Positions 1-9,900 of a DNA stretch of 37,508 nucleotides are shown here, piece by piece. Source of the DNA: Eubacteriales Family XIII. Incertae Sedis bacterium (GTDB lineage Bacteria; Bacillota; Clostridia; Peptostreptococcales; Anaerovoracaceae); the NCBI GenBank assembly GCA_031257175.1, contig JAIRPE010000071.1:1-37508 (forward strand), written 5' to 3'. The notes below the pieces were generated by a model. That model searched no databases. It saw only the letters and a list, made by a program, of their open reading frames with translations, and was not told where the DNA came from. The position numbers and the translations under genes were made by a program. Numbering within the stretch: position 1 is the first letter of the stretch; each line of letters opens with the position of its first letter.

Positions 1-123
1 TTCGCGGCAGTCCCCATGTTTCTGTACAACGGCGAGCGGGGGAAAGTGGGCAAGTATTTCTTTTACTTGTTCTACCCGACGCATATCTATTTGCTCTATA
101 TCATCGCGTATTTGGTGAAATGA
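1..123 (+). CDS. TraX-like membrane protein, C-terminal fragment
   Basis: Only the last 40 codons are inside the window; the reading frame is open from base 1 and ends at TGA 121-123. The visible part has the pattern LYNGERGK followed by KYFFYLFYPTHIYLLYIIAYL, a membrane segment around a Tyr-Pro-x-His turn. This is typical of the C-terminus of TraX-family proteins, integral membrane proteins related to acyltransferases and first described for F-pilin N-acetylation; chromosomal copies in Firmicutes have no established role. The gene converges on the TetR gene, with about 56 bp between the stop codons. The assignment rests on this short tail, so the family is likely but the substrate is unknown. 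Confidence 0.6.
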   Translation, partial: FAAVPMFLYNGERGKVGKYFFYLFYPTHIYLLYIIAYLVK

Positions 124-179
124 TCATACTTGGGGAACAAGTCGAGGCGAGGGCCGCAGCGAATCGCCCCCTCGCCCCT

Positions 180-800
180 TCAGGCCCCAAAATACCCCTC
201 AAAAGGAGACTCCTGGCATTTTCTGTGTTCCTGCTTAACCTCGAACAGGCTTTCCAGCATGTATCGCAGCGTGTATTCCAAATCAAAGGCTCCCTTTCTC
301 ATGCACCATGTCATGGAAACGGAACGCAGCAGGTTTTGGGCTATGAAAAACAGGGTGGGCGCGTCTATGGCGCTCTGGAACTCCCCCGACGCCTTGCCTC
401 TCTCGATGATTCCCACCTGCAGGCGCGCGAACTCGGGGCGGTCGCGCATGGGCATCAGCCTGTCGTTGCCGCTGGAGATGCGCTGCATGAAAATCTTCTT
501 CATCAGGTTGATGCCCTGTTTTTGGACGAACTCCATCAGCCTCCTGTTGAAGCGCCAATACTGCTCCATGCAGGACTCCGCGCCGAGGATGTCCGTTATC
601 TCCTCAGGTGAGAGCGCGTCGAGGTTCTCGTTGCAATGGAGCAGCTCGTCCTTCGACTTAAAATAATAGTAGAAAGTGTGCTTGTTCACGTCGCAGGCCT
701 CGCAGATGTCGTTCACCGTGACCTCGTCAAATGAACGTTCTCTGAACAAGCGCAACGCGGTCTCGCGCAAGTAGCGTTTTGTCGGTTTCTCGTACAGCAT
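180..800 (-). CDS. TetR/AcrR family transcriptional regulator
   Basis: A 206-residue protein of normal length for the family. Residues about 8-55 form the TetR DNA-binding domain, with the helix-turn-helix around TVNDICEACDVNKHTFYYYF followed by KSKDELL. The rest is an all-helical ligand-binding domain too divergent to assign a ligand. ATG is at 798-800 with an AAGAGG-like ribosome site upstream. The gene is divergent from the two-ABC exporter operon starting at 976. In this arrangement TetR proteins usually repress both themselves and the neighbouring pump until a pump substrate binds. That role is inferred from the layout and from the overlapping divergent promoters at 908-948. The inducer is unknown. 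Confidence 0.9.
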   Translation of the reverse strand: MLYEKPTKRYLRETALRLFRERSFDEVTVNDICEACDVNKHTFYYYFKSKDELLHCNENLDALSPEEITDILGAESCMEQYWRFNRRLMEFVQKQGINLMKKIFMQRISSGNDRLMPMRDRPEFARLQVGIIERGKASGEFQSAIDAPTLFFIAQNLLRSVSMTWCMRKGAFDLEYTLRYMLESLFEVKQEHRKCQESPFEGYFGA

Positions 801-907
801 GCAGCGTCACATCCTCTTGAACTTGGCCTCCCAGCGGCGGGCGGGCGCCGTTTCGCGTCCCGCGGCGGGCCGCCCTGTCCCCTGGTGGCCAGAATTATTA
901 TGAAATT

Positions 908-936
908 ATTATAACACGCTTGACAAGTTTATGCAA
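908..936 (-). promoter_or_regulatory. Predicted promoter of the TetR gene
   Basis: On the minus strand, TTGCAT (931-936) and TATAAT (908-913) are separated by exactly 17 bp. The promoter overlaps the oppositely directed exporter promoter, so the two cannot be occupied fully at once. A 9-bp direct repeat AATTATTAT (893-901 and 904-912, an 11-bp period) lies over and just downstream of the -10 box and is a candidate regulator site. Confidence 0.7.
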
Positions 937-948
937 CCGCAGTATAAT
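920..948 (+). promoter_or_regulatory. Predicted promoter of the ABC exporter operon
   Basis: A perfect consensus sigma-A promoter: TTGACA (920-925), 17-bp spacer, TATAAT (943-948), 27 bp before the ATG at 976. Its -35 box sits between the -10 and -35 boxes of the divergent TetR promoter. Such a strong core promoter ahead of an efflux operon is best explained by tight repression by the neighbouring TetR protein. Confidence 0.85.
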
Positions 949-975
949 AAAAACTGTTGTGAGTAGGGGGGCTGT

Positions 976-2781
976 ATGCTTAGATTATACAGACAAATCG
1001 AGCCGTTCATCGGCGCGTTGGCATTGGCGGTGGCGCTGCTTTACGGCCAGGCCATGTGCGACCTGGCGTTGCCTGACTACATGGCCGACATCGTGAACAA
1101 GGGGATTATGCGCGGCGACTCGCCTTTTATCGTCAGGACGGGCCTCGTCATGTTGCTCGTGTCCCTGCTGGGCGCGGCCTGCAGCATATCCGTGGGCTTC
1201 ATCAGCGCGCGGGTGGCCGCCGGCCTGGGCAGGCGCCTCAGGAAGGACGTCTTCGGCAAGGTCGTGGGCTTCTCTAACGCCGAGTTCGACAAATTCACCA
1301 CTTCTTCCCTCATAACCAGGACTACCAACGATATCACCCAGATACAGATGATGCTGGTGTTCGTGATACGCCTGCTGTTCTACGCGCCCATCATCGGCGT
1401 GGGCGGCATACTGCACGCCATAGCCACCGACGCGGGCATGTCCTGGATCATCATTCTGGCCATCGGCGTCATACTGGTTCTCATCGTCGTGGTTTTGTTC
1501 GTCGCCATGCCGAAATTCAAGATTGTCCAGACATTGGTGGACAAGCTCAACCGGGTGGTGAGGGAGAATCTGGACGGGATGCCCGTGGTCAGGGCGTTCA
1601 GCACCCAAGCCTTCGAGGAAAAGCGCTTCGACGCGGTGAACGCGGAATTGACGGGGGTGAACCTCTTCATCAACAGGCTGATGTCCATCATGATGCCCAC
1701 CATGATGGTGGTCATGAACCTGGTCACCGTGCTGATCATATGGGTCGGCTCTAACCAGGTCTCCTCGTTTCGCATGGACGTGGGGAGCATGATGGCCTAC
1801 ATGCAGTACGTCATGCAGGTGATGATGGCTTTCCTCATGATGTCCATGATGTTCATATTGCTGCCCAGGGCCTCCGTGTCGGCCAACCGCATAGCCGACG
1901 TGCTGGAGGCCGACGCCACCGTCACGGACCGCGTCCCCTCCCCTCTCCCCGCGAAACGCGGGGTTTCGGCTTGGCGCGGGAGGAAGAAGGCGACGGCGGT
2001 AGGGGACGCGGCGCCGCCGCGCATGGAGCCCGGCCAGGAAGGGCGGCTGGAGTTCGACGACGTCTCCTTCGCCTACCCCGACGCCGAGGAGAACGTGCTT
2101 TATCGGGTGAGCTTCACGGCCATGCCCGGCACGACTACCGCCATTATAGGCTCCACGGGCAGCGGCAAGTCCACCGTCATAAACCTCATCCCCAGGTTCT
2201 ATGACGTGAGCGGCGGGCGCATATTGCTCAACGGCGTGGACGTGCGCGAGCTGGGCCTGAAGGAACTGCGTTCCCAACTGGGCTACGTGCCCCAGAAGAG
2301 CGTGCTTTTCACGGGCACCATCAGGAGCAACATCGCCTTTTCGGGCGCGGACGCCTCGGATGAGGATTTGTGGCTGGCGGCGGACATCTCCCAGGCCAGG
2401 GAGTTCATCGACGCGAAGCCCGATGGGCTGGACACGGAGGTGGCCCAGGGCGGCACCAACGTTTCAGGCGGCCAGCGGCAACGCCTCTCCATAGCCAGGG
2501 CGCTGGCCAGGAAGCCGCAGTTCTACCTCTTCGACGACAGCTTCTCCGCGCTGGACTTCAAGACGGACGCGGCTCTCAGGGCGGCGTTGCGCAGGGAGAC
2601 GGGGGACAGCACCGTTATATTGGTGACTCAGAGGGTGAACACGGCCATGGCCGCGGAGCGGATAATAGTGCTTGACAACGGCAGGATAGTGGGGAACGGC
2701 TCCCACCGCGAGCTGCTGGAAGGCTGTGATATTTACAAGGAAATCGCCTATTCCCAGCTTAGCAAGGAGGATTTGGCATGA
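976..2781 (+). CDS. ABC exporter half-transporter with degenerate ATP site
   Basis: A 601-residue type IV ABC exporter subunit with six N-terminal membrane helices (about residues 15-310) and a C-terminal nucleotide-binding domain. Walker A is GSTGSGKST near residue 393. The signature is intact (VSGGQ, 496-500), but Walker B ends in Asp-Asp (D520-D521) where the catalytic Glu is expected, and the switch His is Gln (Q552 in VTQRVNT). This is the hallmark of the non-catalytic half of heterodimeric exporters such as TM287/288, BmrCD or EfrCD. A basic, low-complexity linker (about 320-352) between the two domains is longer than usual. The stop overlaps the start of the next gene by 4 bp, so the two are translationally coupled. 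Likely role: drug or peptide/lipid efflux; the substrate is not readable from sequence. Confidence 0.93.
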   Translation: MLRLYRQIEPFIGALALAVALLYGQAMCDLALPDYMADIVNKGIMRGDSPFIVRTGLVMLLVSLLGAACSISVGFISARVAAGLGRRLRKDVFGKVVGFSNAEFDKFTTSSLITRTTNDITQIQMMLVFVIRLLFYAPIIGVGGILHAIATDAGMSWIIILAIGVILVLIVVVLFVAMPKFKIVQTLVDKLNRVVRENLDGMPVVRAFSTQAFEEKRFDAVNAELTGVNLFINRLMSIMMPTMMVVMNLVTVLIIWVGSNQVSSFRMDVGSMMAYMQYVMQVMMAFLMMSMMFILLPRASVSANRIADVLEADATVTDRVPSPLPAKRGVSAWRGRKKATAVGDAAPPRMEPGQEGRLEFDDVSFAYPDAEENVLYRVSFTAMPGTTTAIIGSTGSGKSTVINLIPRFYDVSGGRILLNGVDVRELGLKELRSQLGYVPQKSVLFTGTIRSNIAFSGADASDEDLWLAADISQAREFIDAKPDGLDTEVAQGGTNVSGGQRQRLSIARALARKPQFYLFDDSFSALDFKTDAALRAALRRETGDSTVILVTQRVNTAMAAERIIVLDNGRIVGNGSHRELLEGCDIYKEIAYSQLSKEDLA

Positions 2782-4736
2782 GCGGAAACGAAAGCGGCAA
2801 TGAGAATGCGGCGCGGAACGGAGCGTCGGGCGGCTCCCCTCCCCCCTCAGGCCCGGCTCCCTCGGGGCCTCCCCCTTCCGGCGGCGGGCGGCGAAGGGCG
2901 GGAGGGCCCGGAGGCTTCGGCGGGGGGCCTCCCGGCATGGCCATGCCCGGCCAGAAGTCCAAGGATTTCAAGGGCACCATGCTCAACCTGCTCCGCTATG
3001 TGGCCGAGTACAGGGTCAGGATAGCCGTCGTCATAATGTTCGCCGTCGGCTCCACCGTTTTCGGCATCGTGGGGCCCAGGATACTGGGGAACGTGACCAC
3101 GAAGCTATTCGAGGGCATGTTGGCCTATTTCGCCGGCACGGGGCTGCTGACGGACTTCAAGTATATCGCCGAGCGCCTGCTGCTGCTGGTGGGGCTTTAC
3201 CTCACGTCGGTGCTGTTCTCCTACGTGCAGGCCATCGTCATGTCGGGCGTGTCCATGGGCATAACCTATCGGTTCCGCAAGGACATATCGGAGAAGATGA
3301 ACCGCCTGCCCCTCAGCTATTATGACAAGCAGAGCCACGGCGAGGTGCTGTCCCGCATAACCAACGACGTAGACACCATAAGCAACACCCTGAACCAGAG
3401 CCTGACCCAAATCATCACCTCCGTGACCATGGTGCTGGGGATAATAGTGATGATGTTGAGCATAAGCTGGCTCATGACCCTGGTGTCGCTGATGGTGCTG
3501 CCCCTGTCCTCATTGATGATAATGGCGGTGGTGAAGCGCTCCCAGAAGCATTTCCGCAGGCAGCAGGAGTATCTCGGCCACCTGAACGGCCACGTGGAGG
3601 AGACTTACACGGGCCACAACCTGGTTCAGGTCTTTAACCGCGAGGAGGACGTGACCAAGACCTTCAGCTCCTACAATGAGGAGCTTTACAAATCGGCCTG
3701 GAAATCCCAGTTCCTCTCCGGGCTGATGATGCCCCTTATGGGCTTCGTGGGGAATCTGGGATACGTGGTGGTCTGCCTGCTGGGCGGCTATCTGGCCGTC
3801 AAAAGCACGCTGAAGGTGGGCGACATCCAGGCGTTCATCCAGTACACCCGAAGCTTCATGCAGCCTCTGAGCCAAATTGCCAATATATCCAATATATTGC
3901 AGTCAACGGCCGCCGCCGCGGAGCGGGTGTTCGAGTTCCTGGACGAGGACGAGGAACCTGAGGAGTCGTCGGAGCCTGTGGATCGCGCCTCCATCCAGGG
4001 GCATGTCCGCTTCGAGCATGTGAAGTTCGGCTACAACCCCGACAAAATCATCATCCACGACTTCTCGACCTTGGTGGAGCCCGGGAAGAGGGTGGCCATC
4101 GTGGGCCCCACAGGCGCGGGGAAAACCACTATAGTCAAGCTGCTTATGCGTTTCTACGACCTGAACGGCGGCGCCATATACGTGGACGGCCACAATATAG
4201 CCAACCTGAGGCGCGGGGATTTGCGCGGGCTGTTCGGCATGGTGCTACAGGACGCGTGGCTTTATAACGCCTCTATAATGGAAAACATCCGCTACGGCAA
4301 TTTCGACAAGAGCGACGAGGACGTGGTGAAGGCGGCCAAGGCCGCCAGGTGCGACGAGTTCATCAGGCAACTGGCGGGCGGCTACGATATGATCATCAAT
4401 GAGGAAGCGGGGAACATATCCCAGGGGCAGAAGCAGTTGCTGACCATCGCCCGCACCTTCCTGGCCGACCCGCCCGTGCTGATATTGGACGAGGCCACCA
4501 GCTCCGTGGACACGCGGACGGAGGTGCTGGTCCAGCAGGCCATGGGGCGGCTTTTGCGCGGGCGCACCAGCTTCATCATAGCCCACCGCCTCTCCACTAT
4601 CAGGGACGCGGACGTCATATTGGTGATGAAGGACGGCGACATTATCGAGCAAGGCTCGCACGACGAGCTGCTGGCCGCGAAGGGCTTCTACGCGGATTTG
4701 TACATGAGCCAGTTCGAGAACAGGGGCGACGAGTAG
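2778..4736 (+). CDS. ABC exporter half-transporter with catalytic ATPase site
   Basis: A 652-residue partner of the preceding half-transporter. An unusual Gly/Pro-rich tail of about 55 residues precedes the membrane domain; such tails are seen in this clostridial subfamily. The nucleotide-binding domain has Walker A GPTGAGKTT (443-451), full Walker B with catalytic Glu (D571-E572, LILDEATSSVD) and the switch His (H603, AHRLST). Its signature motif is degenerate (ISQGQ, 547-551). Together with the first subunit this gives one complete ATP site (this Walker A/B plus the other VSGGQ) and one degenerate site, as expected for a heterodimeric exporter. The start ATG overlaps the upstream stop as ATGA. 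It exports an unknown substrate across the cytoplasmic membrane. Confidence 0.94.
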   Translation: MSGNESGNENAARNGASGGSPPPSGPAPSGPPPSGGGRRRAGGPGGFGGGPPGMAMPGQKSKDFKGTMLNLLRYVAEYRVRIAVVIMFAVGSTVFGIVGPRILGNVTTKLFEGMLAYFAGTGLLTDFKYIAERLLLLVGLYLTSVLFSYVQAIVMSGVSMGITYRFRKDISEKMNRLPLSYYDKQSHGEVLSRITNDVDTISNTLNQSLTQIITSVTMVLGIIVMMLSISWLMTLVSLMVLPLSSLMIMAVVKRSQKHFRRQQEYLGHLNGHVEETYTGHNLVQVFNREEDVTKTFSSYNEELYKSAWKSQFLSGLMMPLMGFVGNLGYVVVCLLGGYLAVKSTLKVGDIQAFIQYTRSFMQPLSQIANISNILQSTAAAAERVFEFLDEDEEPEESSEPVDRASIQGHVRFEHVKFGYNPDKIIIHDFSTLVEPGKRVAIVGPTGAGKTTIVKLLMRFYDLNGGAIYVDGHNIANLRRGDLRGLFGMVLQDAWLYNASIMENIRYGNFDKSDEDVVKAAKAARCDEFIRQLAGGYDMIINEEAGNISQGQKQLLTIARTFLADPPVLILDEATSSVDTRTEVLVQQAMGRLLRGRTSFIIAHRLSTIRDADVILVMKDGDIIEQGSHDELLAAKGFYADLYMSQFENRGDE

Positions 4737-4746
4737 AATGAGGGCG

Positions 4747-4844
4747 TGACGCCTGACGCCTGACGCCTGACGCGGAACGGGGCACGGCGGCGGGCGATAA
4801 GGGCGCCGGGCGGTTTGATTGGCTATTGGCGATTGGCGATTGCA
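4747..4844. repeat. Two 7-bp tandem repeat tracts
   Basis: Just downstream of the exporter genes lie nearly four units of TGACGCC (4747-4773) and four near-perfect units of GATTGGC (4817-4844, second unit TATTGGC). Both have a 7-bp period and lie in the 140-bp gap before the adaptor gene, so copy-number changes would alter the spacing inside the operon without touching a reading frame. Confidence 0.8.
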
Positions 4845-4876
4845 AATTGATGTTATCGGTAAAAGGAGAGTTGATT

Positions 4877-6682
4877 ATGGGTGGCGAAGGTAATAAGGAG
4901 AATTTAAAGGAAAAGAAGCGGGGCGGCCTCAGAAGGGTTTTGCTGCCCGTCCTGTTGGTTTTGGTTCTGGCGGGCTGCGGGACGGCCTATTTCCTTTACA
5001 GCCAAAGCGTCGGCTATTTCGTCACCGACAACGCCAGGGTGACGGCTAAAATGTACAATATCGGGCCTGTGAAGTCGGGGCCCATCATCGAGTGGAACGT
5101 GGCGGCCGGGGACTACGTGCGCAAGGACCAGATACTGGGCGCCCAGGACGTGCTGCCGTACATCACCTCCCCCGTCGAGGGGCTGGTGGTGAAGAACGAC
5201 GCGGCGGTGGGGCAGAGCGTCAACGTCGGCGCGCAGCTGGCGGTGGTGGCCGACGTGGCGGACATGTATATCGGCGTGAATATAGAGGAGACGGACATAG
5301 CCGGCATACGCGTGGGGCAGGAGGCCGAGGTGAGCATCGACGCCTATTCGGGCAAGAAGTTTCGGGGCCTGGTGACGGAAATCGACCGCTCCACCCAGAC
5401 GTATTTCAGCAACTCCTTCAGCCTCAGCACCAGCGGCACCTACACTAAAGTCACCCAGCTTGTGCCCGTGAAGGTGTATATCGCCGACCCGCCTGACTCG
5501 CTGGCTTTCGGCATGAACGCCACGGTCAGGATAAATCTGAAGGGCGGCAGGGTTTTGGCGGGCGACAAGGGCGCCCTCCCGCTGGTGGCGGCGTTCAAGG
5601 CGGGGGGCGAGAACAGCAAGACGACCTACACGGGCAGTCTGGAAGCCTCCGACATGATAAGGGTGTCCCCCGACGTCACGGGCAGGGTGGACGCGGTGCA
5701 TGTCAAGATGGGCGGCCACGTGAAGGAAGGGGACGTGCTGTTCACTCTGGACAGCGCCGACGCGGAGCTGCAGCTCAACCAGGCGAAGGCGGCCTACCAG
5801 GTGGCCCAGGTGGCTTTCGCCAACAGCCGCGCCCAACGCAGCGACGGCGCCTCCGTCATACCCGCCCAGGTCGCCCGCGACGACGCCCAGAGGGCTTATG
5901 ACAGGGAGAAGGAGCTTTATGACGAGGGCGCGTCCTCCAAGAACGCCTTGGACGCGGCCAGATCCAGGCTGGAGACGGCCGAAGCCCAACTCTCGGCGGC
6001 GCGGACCCAATCCGACTCAGGCGTGGATTCCACGGCGGCCCAGCTGGACAGCGCGAAGGCGGCTGTGGACATCGCCGCCAGAAGGCTGGAAAACTGCGTG
6101 GTGAGGGCGCCCATGGAGGGGGAGGCGTTGAGCGTCTCAGTCAGCGTGGGGGACATGGCTTCGCCCCAGTCCGCGGCGCTGGTTCTGATAAACACCGCGA
6201 AGATGAAGCTGCGGGTGTCGGTCACGGAGAGCCGCATAAGCCAGGTGAAAGCGGACATGCCCGTGGATTTGTACCTGCCCTCGCTGGGGGTGAGCCTGGC
6301 GGGCTGCAAGGTGTCCAGGGTGGCGCCGGGGGTGAACCCCGCCACCGGGCTTTTCGACGTGGAAATCGAGATAGACAACGGGGACGGGCTGGCTGAGGCC
6401 GGCATGGCCGCGGAGGCGCGGATGTTCGGCGGTTCGACCGCGGACGGGACGTCTATTCCGAGCCAGGTGATATTCGTGGACGGCGGGGACTACGTGTACG
6501 TGGTGGAGCCTGTTTCGGGGGAAGAACGGACGGGGGTTCTGCGCAAGCGGCCGATAAAGGCGGAGACGTCAAGCGGGGGCGCGGCCAGAACCAGGGACGT
6601 GGCGGCGGGGGAGCTGCTGGCTTTGCCTCAGGGGGCGGTTTTTGAGGACGGGATGGCGGTCAGGTACGTGCTGGTGAAGTAG
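4877..6682 (+). CDS. Tandem HlyD-type efflux adaptor (membrane-fusion protein)
   Basis: I place the start at ATG 4877, behind AAAAGGAGAG (4861-4870). An in-frame ATG at 4826 lies inside the repeat tract and has no ribosome site. The 601-residue product has one N-terminal membrane anchor (about 20-42). Then come two adaptor modules in one chain. The first (about 45-235) has a lipoyl-like half-motif and beta barrel without a long hairpin, resembling minimal EmrA/YibH-like adaptors. The second (about 250-600) has a full lipoyl domain split by an Ala-rich coiled-coil hairpin (about 300-410) and a MacA-like barrel. It probably extends the ABC exporter pair outside the membrane. A single module is the norm, so the duplication is notable. 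A hairpin terminator follows. Confidence 0.88.
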   Translation: MGGEGNKENLKEKKRGGLRRVLLPVLLVLVLAGCGTAYFLYSQSVGYFVTDNARVTAKMYNIGPVKSGPIIEWNVAAGDYVRKDQILGAQDVLPYITSPVEGLVVKNDAAVGQSVNVGAQLAVVADVADMYIGVNIEETDIAGIRVGQEAEVSIDAYSGKKFRGLVTEIDRSTQTYFSNSFSLSTSGTYTKVTQLVPVKVYIADPPDSLAFGMNATVRINLKGGRVLAGDKGALPLVAAFKAGGENSKTTYTGSLEASDMIRVSPDVTGRVDAVHVKMGGHVKEGDVLFTLDSADAELQLNQAKAAYQVAQVAFANSRAQRSDGASVIPAQVARDDAQRAYDREKELYDEGASSKNALDAARSRLETAEAQLSAARTQSDSGVDSTAAQLDSAKAAVDIAARRLENCVVRAPMEGEALSVSVSVGDMASPQSAALVLINTAKMKLRVSVTESRISQVKADMPVDLYLPSLGVSLAGCKVSRVAPGVNPATGLFDVEIEIDNGDGLAEAGMAAEARMFGGSTADGTSIPSQVIFVDGGDYVYVVEPVSGEERTGVLRKRPIKAETSSGGAARTRDVAAGELLALPQGAVFEDGMAVRYVLVK

Positions 6683-6704
6683 GGCGGGGACGGGATACTC
6701 CGTG

Positions 6705-6740
6705 CAGAAGCCGTGGGGGCGAACGCCCTCACGGCTTCTG
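6705..6740 (+). terminator. Terminator hairpin after the efflux operon
   Basis: A 15-bp stem (arms CAGAAGCCGTGGGGG and CCCTCACGGCTTCTG, one G-T pair) closes a 6-nt loop 22 bp after the adaptor stop and is followed by ATCTCTTTA, a modest T tract. It marks the likely end of the exporter operon. Confidence 0.7.
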
Positions 6741-6991
6741 ATCTCTTTAGTCCCTGCGTGGACGGACGACAACGCGAACGAGCAGGAAAGCCATGGGGCT
6801 CCGTTATAAAAAAATGCGGCGCGCCTTAAAAAAATGCCGTAAAATATCTTGCAAAACTTGGATATTGAGCCTATAATTGATATATCGTTTTGCGCTTGCC
6901 CGTTTAGCTTTTGCGTAAGATCCCGTTCTATTGCGAAAAGTCGTTCTAGCTCTCAACCATTTTAAGCGTGTGAAACGAAAGGAGAAGGGAA
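6741..6991 (+). promoter_or_regulatory. Intergenic leader and promoter of the GH43 gene
   Basis: The 308-bp gap before the GH43 gene holds the terminator above, two direct repeats of TAAAAAAATGC near 6808 and 6833, and a promoter: TTGCAA (6849-6854), 17 bp, TATAAT (6872-6877). The predicted untranslated leader is about 105 nt and ends in a strong ribosome site (AAAGGAGAAGGG). I recognise no riboswitch in it. Confidence 0.7.
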
Positions 6992-9900
6992 ATGTCTAAA
7001 AGAAAGCTCTTGTCGGCTTTTGCCGTAGCGGCCATCTGCGGAGGGCTGTTGCCAGGGTTTCCTAGCCCCGTAACGACAGCGCTGGCTGCCGACGAACCGT
7101 TCATCCAGCCGAACAACCCTATCGTCAAGTCCATATTCACTGCGGATCCTGAGGCGCATTCCTGGCCAACCAATCCAAACAAACTGTATATCTACCCGTC
7201 CCACGACCCATATCCATACGCCGGTTGCAACAATATGGATATGTACCATGTGTATTCGACAGAAAATATGGTGGACTTTGTTGACGAGGGGGAGATCGCG
7301 CGCCGTTCCGATCTTAACGGCCTTTCTTGGATCACCCCGTCAACGAACGCCTCGAGCTTCATGTGGGCGCCCGACGCGGCCTACAGGGACGGCTGGTATT
7401 ATTTCTACTTTCCTGTCCCTCGCAACGTAGGCAGTTGGGGTTCAACATGGGAAACGGGCGTGCTGAGAAGCAGGTACCCCGACAGAGGCTTCGAGCAGAT
7501 CCCGGCGGACGCGGTGAACTCCAACCCTGGCAAACCTTGGCTAGGCTTTATAAGGGATTCAGGGGCGACCGACGGGTACAACAATATGTATGACGTCTGC
7601 GTCCGCGTATACGACGGGCAGGCGTACATTTACAACGGCGCCGCCCAAACCCTGTGGCAGGGCAAGCTCAAAGACGACATGGTGACTCTCGACGGCAAAC
7701 TGCAGCTCGTGTCCACGGATCAAACAAGCGTAGCCAACGCCAATGGCGATCCTGCCGCCTACAGAAGACTGACGAACTATCATGAAGGGCCGTCCTCTTT
7801 CAGAAGGAAAGGGCCCGACGGCAATTGGATTTACTATCTGATCTATCCGGGCGGCGCGGGCTCATACAACGGCCTCAGCGGCGACAGCTTTTATTATGCC
7901 AAGGCTGACAGCCCGTTGGGCCCCTGGGGCAATGCTCAGATTTTCTTTAACCCCACAGGCTGCGACACGTCTCACGGATCGATTTTCGAATTCAAGGGCA
8001 AATGGTATTGGGCGTACCATACCCGTGATCTTTCGGGTATCGGAGAGCAGAGATCCGTTTGCATAGACGAGGTTAAGTTCAACGAGGACGGCACCATCCA
8101 AAGATTCAGCAAGACTTTTGACAGCGTCCCTCAGGACGGCCCTGATTACGTGAGGCCCACAGGCGTTAATTTGAGCGCCGCGCAAGCCGTTCTCGGCGGA
8201 ACCGGCACACGTCCCGTTCTTAGCAACGACGCGGCGGCAGGGAACGACGGCGCCGTGCTCACCGGTTGCGGAGCTAACAACACCACCATCACCTTTAACA
8301 ACGTGGACGGCGGGACAGGCAACCGAGCGAGACTGGTGTTCCATTACTCGACGACCGCCGACGTGCCTAAACTTAATTTGTTCATAAACGGCATGGATTA
8401 CAAATCCGTCAATTTCCCGAAAACCGGCGGGGATTCGTTCTATTCGGAAGTTGAATTTTCCACCAGAAAACTCAACCCTGGCACGACGAACACCATCGAG
8501 CTGCGAGGGTACAACGTGGCCACCAGACTTAACCTCAATTATGTTGAGGTCATACTGTTTGACGACTCCACGCCGCCTCCGGGATACTTTGCATTGAATG
8601 TCACCCAGGCCACGGGCGGCACGGCTTCCGCCAAATGGAACTTGCAGGACGCGGGCGCGAGCCTGAGCGTGGCAGCCGGTTCGAAGGTGACTTTGTCTTA
8701 CGATGAAGGCACGGGTGAGTTCGACGGATGGGATGTAGTGAAGCCTGCAGGATTGGCTGTCACCGAAAACACCTTCTACATGCCCTACGGCGAGGTGGAG
8801 ATCAAGCCGATCTTCAACAATGAAGGCAACGCCCGCAGACCCATCATAACTGCGCAGCCCGAGGACGTCACGCTGATACAGGGGAATAACGCCCTGCTTT
8901 CAGCGGAGGCGATCATCAAAGACGCGGGAACCCTGAGCTACCAGTGGTACGTCAACACTACCGACTCAACCGTAGGCGGCTTGCCCGTCAGCGGCGCGAG
9001 CGGCGCGTCATACGCCCTGCCCACGGAAACCGTAGGCACTTTGTACTATTATGTCGTCATTACAAACACGAACGCGTCCGCCACGGGGCCCAACAAGACG
9101 GCGACAGCGACGAGCCGCGTCGCCGCCGTGAGGGTTGACGCGCCCCCCAGCAAGGAATGCGACCTGATCGGCGCGAACGCGCCGTTCAAGATCGTCGGTT
9201 CGGAAGTCACGGCGCTCGTGTCCAACCATACGACCAGCATAAACCTGACCGACGCGTTCCAAGTCAGCGACGCCGCGAAATGGGTTCTGTACAGCAACCC
9301 GGGATACACGACGGAAGTCTCGAAGGTCGTGAGCCCGTTGCTGTCCGGGGACAACGTCAGATACATCAGGGTCACTGCGGAAGACAACGTGACGACGAAG
9401 GACTACACCATAACCATCACCCGCAAAACCGACGTCATAGGAAGATTCAAGACTCCTCCCCCTCTGAACGGCACGCTTAACCCATCAGAATGGGGCGATA
9501 AAGTCTTTACCCTCGCCAATGGCGCGGAAGGCGTCGCTCTGACGCAATTCAACCCGACCGCAGGGTATCCTCCGGCCGACTTTTCAGCGGACGTTTATCT
9601 GGGTTATGACGCGAGCAACGTCTACCTAGGGTTGATTGTCAACGACCCTCTTTGGATAGCGGCACGATCCGGCTCTAATCTTTGGCAAGGTTGCGGCGTT
9701 CAGCTTAACCTTTGGAGCGGAAGGACAGGCGCCAGATCCGAATACGGCTTTGGCCTGACCGCCTCGGGCCCCGCCCACTGGCAATGGGCCAATGGCACAG
9801 GCACCACCAGTCTGCCGACCGGCTACAATAACTATGACATTAAGCGGATCGAGGGTACCGACACATTCATCTACACTATAGCCGTTCCGCTCAACTCATT

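Noticed and set aside
4826-4876. Earlier in-frame start for the efflux adaptor
   Set aside because: The extra 17 codons lie partly in the GATTGGC repeat tract and have no ribosome site, whereas ATG 4877 has AAAAGGAGAG.
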